Shown in pieces: positions 58,677 through 60,287 of a stretch of DNA of 60,287 bases (position 1 is its first letter; each line of letters begins with the position of its first letter). This DNA comes from Candidatus Aristotella avistercoris (GTDB taxonomy: Bacteria; Bacillota; Clostridia; Oscillospirales; Ruminococcaceae): NCBI GenBank assembly GCA_904397835.1, contig CAJFOV010000018.1, positions 1-60,287 on the forward strand. Reading direction: 5' to 3'. A model generated the notes under the pieces. The model saw nothing but the letters and a program-made list of their open reading frames with translations. It did no database searches and was not told where the DNA came from. Both the position numbers and the translations under genes were made by a program.

Positions 58677-59618
58677 CTAGTTGCCTCCTTTGCCTTCGGT
58701 CAGTTGCAGGAAGATGTCCTCCAGGGTGAGTTCAGTGCTGCGCAGGGTCAGGATGGGCCAGCCCTTCTCCGCCAGGAGGAAGAAGAGGCTGCGCCGGGGA
58801 TCCGTGTTCTCATAGCCCTCAATGGTGTAGTCGTAAATTTTAGGTTCCACCTGGTGTGTGATCTCTGCCTTACGCACCTGCGGAAGGGTCTGCAGCGCCT
58901 TGAGAACCTGATCCTTGGGTCCTTCAATGCGCACCCAGAAGGAATGGTCGCTGCTCATGCGGCTGGAGAGGTGTTCGGGGGTGTCGTTGGCCACAATCCG
59001 GCCCTGGTTGATGACCACAACCCGGTCGCACACCGCCTGCACCTCCGTTAAGATGTGGGAGGAGAGGAGGACGGTGTGATCCTTGCCAAGGGCCTTGATG
59101 AGGTTGCGCATATCGATGATCTGTTTGGGATCCAGCCCCACGGTGGGCTCATCCAAAATCAACAGATCTGGCTTGCCCAACAGGGCCTGGGCAAGGCCCA
59201 CCCGCTGCCGGTACCCCTTGGAGAGGTTGCGGATCAGACGCTCATACACATCTTGGATTTTCACCAGGCGGCACACCTCCTGGAGATGTTCCTGCCGGGG
59301 AAGCTTGACCTTTTTGAGGTCAAACATAAAATTTAGGTACTCCTTGACCGTCATATCCGGATAGAGGGGGGGCTGCTCCGGCAGATAGCCAATCTTCTTT
59401 TTCACCTTCAAAGGCTCCTGAAGAATCTCCAACCCATCCACTGTCACCGTGCCGGATGTGGCGGATAGATAGCCGGTGATGATATTCATGGTGGTGGTTT
59501 TGCCCGCGCCGTTGGGCCCCAAAAAGCCCACAATCTCCCCGCGGTTGACGGTAAAGCTGATGTGGTTCACCGCCCGCTTGTCCCCATAGGTTTTGGTAAG
59601 GTCTTTCACCTCAAGCAT
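58677..59618 (-). CDS. ABC transporter ATP-binding protein (GldA-like)
   Basis: The product has 313 aa from ATG 59618 (AGGAGG). Walker A GPNGAGKT at 34-41, Q-loop YLPEQPPLYPDMTVKEYL, signature NLSKGYRQRVGLAQAL, Walker B LLILDEPTVGLDPKQ, and switch H in LLSSHILTEV. The C-terminal 80 residues are a regulatory extension. First gene of a four-gene operon that also encodes the permease, the GldG-like and the DUF4340 proteins. Confidence 0.93.
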   Translation of the reverse strand: MLEVKDLTKTYGDKRAVNHISFTVNRGEIVGFLGPNGAGKTTTMNIITGYLSATSGTVTVDGLEILQEPLKVKKKIGYLPEQPPLYPDMTVKEYLNFMFDLKKVKLPRQEHLQEVCRLVKIQDVYERLIRNLSKGYRQRVGLAQALLGKPDLLILDEPTVGLDPKQIIDMRNLIKALGKDHTVLLSSHILTEVQAVCDRVVVINQGRIVANDTPEHLSSRMSSDHSFWVRIEGPKDQVLKALQTLPQVRKAEITHQVEPKIYDYTIEGYENTDPRRSLFFLLAEKGWPILTLRSTELTLEDIFLQLTEGKGGN

Positions 59619-59983
59619 CGGTTTTTTCCTCCTATATCAAAACATGCCGTTTACAAAGCCAAAATTAGCTTAACAGAATTGGGCCGCAAAATTTAGAACA
59701 AAGTGTGAACAAAACCATAAAAAACCCTTGAAAGTATGTGATGGTTGAGTGATGGTGTGCAAAACAACCTACAAATTGTAGAAATGACAGGGAAAAGAAG
59801 CGTGTATAGATAGGACAGATGCCCCAGGCTTTTTAGTATATATAAAGAAGCGGTCAGGAAACAGGGTGGGGATATTCTTCGATTCGCGCTCAAGTTCATC
59901 AACTGTAAGAGGGAGAGGTGAAATGACAGAGGCCAACAAATTGTGGCTGGGATCCATCGCTACCATATTTTTAGAGGAGGGGA
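59619..59983. other. Intergenic region
   Basis: AT-rich gap between the GldA-like gene and the rRNA promoter region. The GldA promoter should lie here but no clear -35/-10 pair stands out. A frame at 59923-60015 (30 codons, MTEANKLWLG, ribosome site GGGAGAGG) is possible but overlaps the one at 59984. Confidence 0.4.
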
Positions 59984-60112
59984 ATGTATATAGCCAAATC
60001 AGATGGGAATCCTAAAGGGGACTCGTCTTTGACCCCTATTTTCTGGGGGAAATTTTTCCACATAGAGGAAAGTGAAGGTGGAAAAAGAAGAAAATCTGAG
60101 GAAAAGAATTGA
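59984..60112 (+). CDS. Possible small 42-aa protein
   Basis: An ATG with GAGGAGG just upstream opens 42 codons (MYIAKSDGNP, later FWGKFFHIEE, basic-acidic tail). The stop at 60110-60112 is followed at once by a terminator-like hairpin. I recognise no family, spacing to the ribosome site is short, and a chance frame is quite possible. Confidence 0.28.
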   Translation: MYIAKSDGNPKGDSSLTPIFWGKFFHIEESEGGKRRKSEEKN

Positions 60113-60137
60113 GTTTTCCACTTGAGATGGTGGAAAA
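60054..60137. repeat. Four copies of TTTTCCAC in alternating orientation
   Basis: TTTTCCAC at 60054-60061 (plus), 60085-60078 (minus), 60114-60121 (plus) and 60137-60130 (minus). They form two inverted pairs. The first copy extends to TTTTCCACA, one mismatch from the DnaA box TTATCCACA. The block ends 31 bp before the -35 of the rRNA promoter. Confidence 0.55.
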
Positions 60138-60147
60138 AAGTTTTTTT
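60113..60147 (+). terminator. AT-rich terminator-like hairpin
   Basis: TTTTCCAC (60114-60121) and GTGGAAAA (60130-60137) form the stem, followed by AAGTTTTTTTG. It could end a short transcript before the rRNA promoter; the low GC of the stem makes it only moderate. Confidence 0.4.
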
Positions 60148-60168
60148 GAAGAAATGTAAAAAAAGGTG

Positions 60169-60197
60169 TTGACACCCACGTAAAAGCATGATATTAT
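60169..60197 (+). promoter_or_regulatory. Ribosomal RNA promoter
   Basis: Perfect TTGACA at 60169-60174, 17 bp, TATTAT at 60192-60197, with an A-run just upstream (60158-60164) that could serve as an UP element. Followed by an rRNA-type leader. Confidence 0.75.
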
Positions 60198-60203
60198 GAT
60201 TAA

Positions 60204-60287
60204 GCTGTCTCGCGGGACAGCGAACAGGACCTTGAAAATTGAACAACATCAAGCTTGAAAACAAGCCCTTGAAATTGGTTTGAGTAA
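60204..60287 (+). other. rRNA operon leader with boxA-like element (continues past window)
   Basis: The leader starts with a GCTGTC/GACAGC hairpin (60204-60221), then ACCTTGAAAATTGAACAAC at about 60229-60247, the sequence found ahead of 16S genes in Firmicutes and comparable to boxA antitermination elements (CTTTGAAAACTGAACAA in Bacillus). No mature 16S start is seen before the end, so the gene probably begins to the right. Confidence 0.6.

Overview
The window looks like chromosomal DNA from a GC-rich, anaerobic, spore-forming member of the Clostridia, most likely an Oscillospiraceae-type gut bacterium close to Flavonifractor, Pseudoflavonifractor or Intestinimonas (inference). The reasons are a B12-dependent (class II) ribonucleotide reductase, an 8-Fe ferredoxin, SpoIID-like and Spo0A-like domains, the RicT/DarA/HolB gene order of Firmicutes, MurT/GatD, strong AAGGAGG-type ribosome sites and frequent GTG/TTG starts. 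I see no CRISPR array, insertion sequence, prophage or tRNA gene.

Layout. 1-4.3 kb is sparse: a FIVAR surface protein, a two-helix extracytoplasmic-domain protein, a 41-aa gene, and a gene split by a one-base loss in a poly-C run. 4.66-6.3 kb: an amino-acid permease behind a strong promoter and a structured 165-nt leader. 6.5-14.1 kb (minus): nrdJ, then an iscS-like/thiI/sortase-SpoIID operon. 14.4-20.2 kb (plus): an XRE regulator, a stand-alone Spo0A-type DNA-binding domain, and a BMP/Nup-type nucleoside ABC importer. 20.5-22.3 kb: flavin reductase and hflX. 22.5-30 kb (minus): a DUF1576 operon, a phosphate transporter, an AlkZ-related protein, rsmI, a trmN6-like gene and a ferredoxin. 30-37.7 kb (minus): esterase, ricT, holB, darA, an Orn/Lys/Arg decarboxylase, a QueG-like protein, a HAD phosphatase and three low-complexity proteins. 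From rsmI to the decarboxylase this matches the Bacillus yaaO-yabC order, without tmk, yaaR and yabA. 37.8-39.5 kb (plus): phosphodiesterase, birA, a cytidine-deaminase-like gene. 39.6-40.8 kb (minus): an MFS transporter. 41.3-46.2 kb (plus): tldD-tldE-murT-gatD, then a PucR-type regulator. 47.6-48.8 kb (minus): RpiR-type and HxlR-type regulators, divergent from a plus operon at 49.4-55 kb: gcvPA, gcvPB, an NAD-kinase-like gene and two membrane proteins. 55-59.6 kb (minus): a GldA/GldF/GldG-like ABC system with a DUF4340 protein. The window ends in what reads as a ribosomal RNA promoter and leader, so a 16S gene probably begins just past 60287.

Most worth a second look: the sortase-B/SpoIID fusion; the GatD homologue that appears to lack its Cys/His catalytic residues, together with a MurT altered at the matching motif; the unassigned structured leader before the amino-acid permease, whose hairpin loop is complementary to the ribosome site; and the glycine-decarboxylase island with paired DUF5058-type membrane proteins, its own divergent regulators and an unassigned leader, but no gcvT or gcvH.
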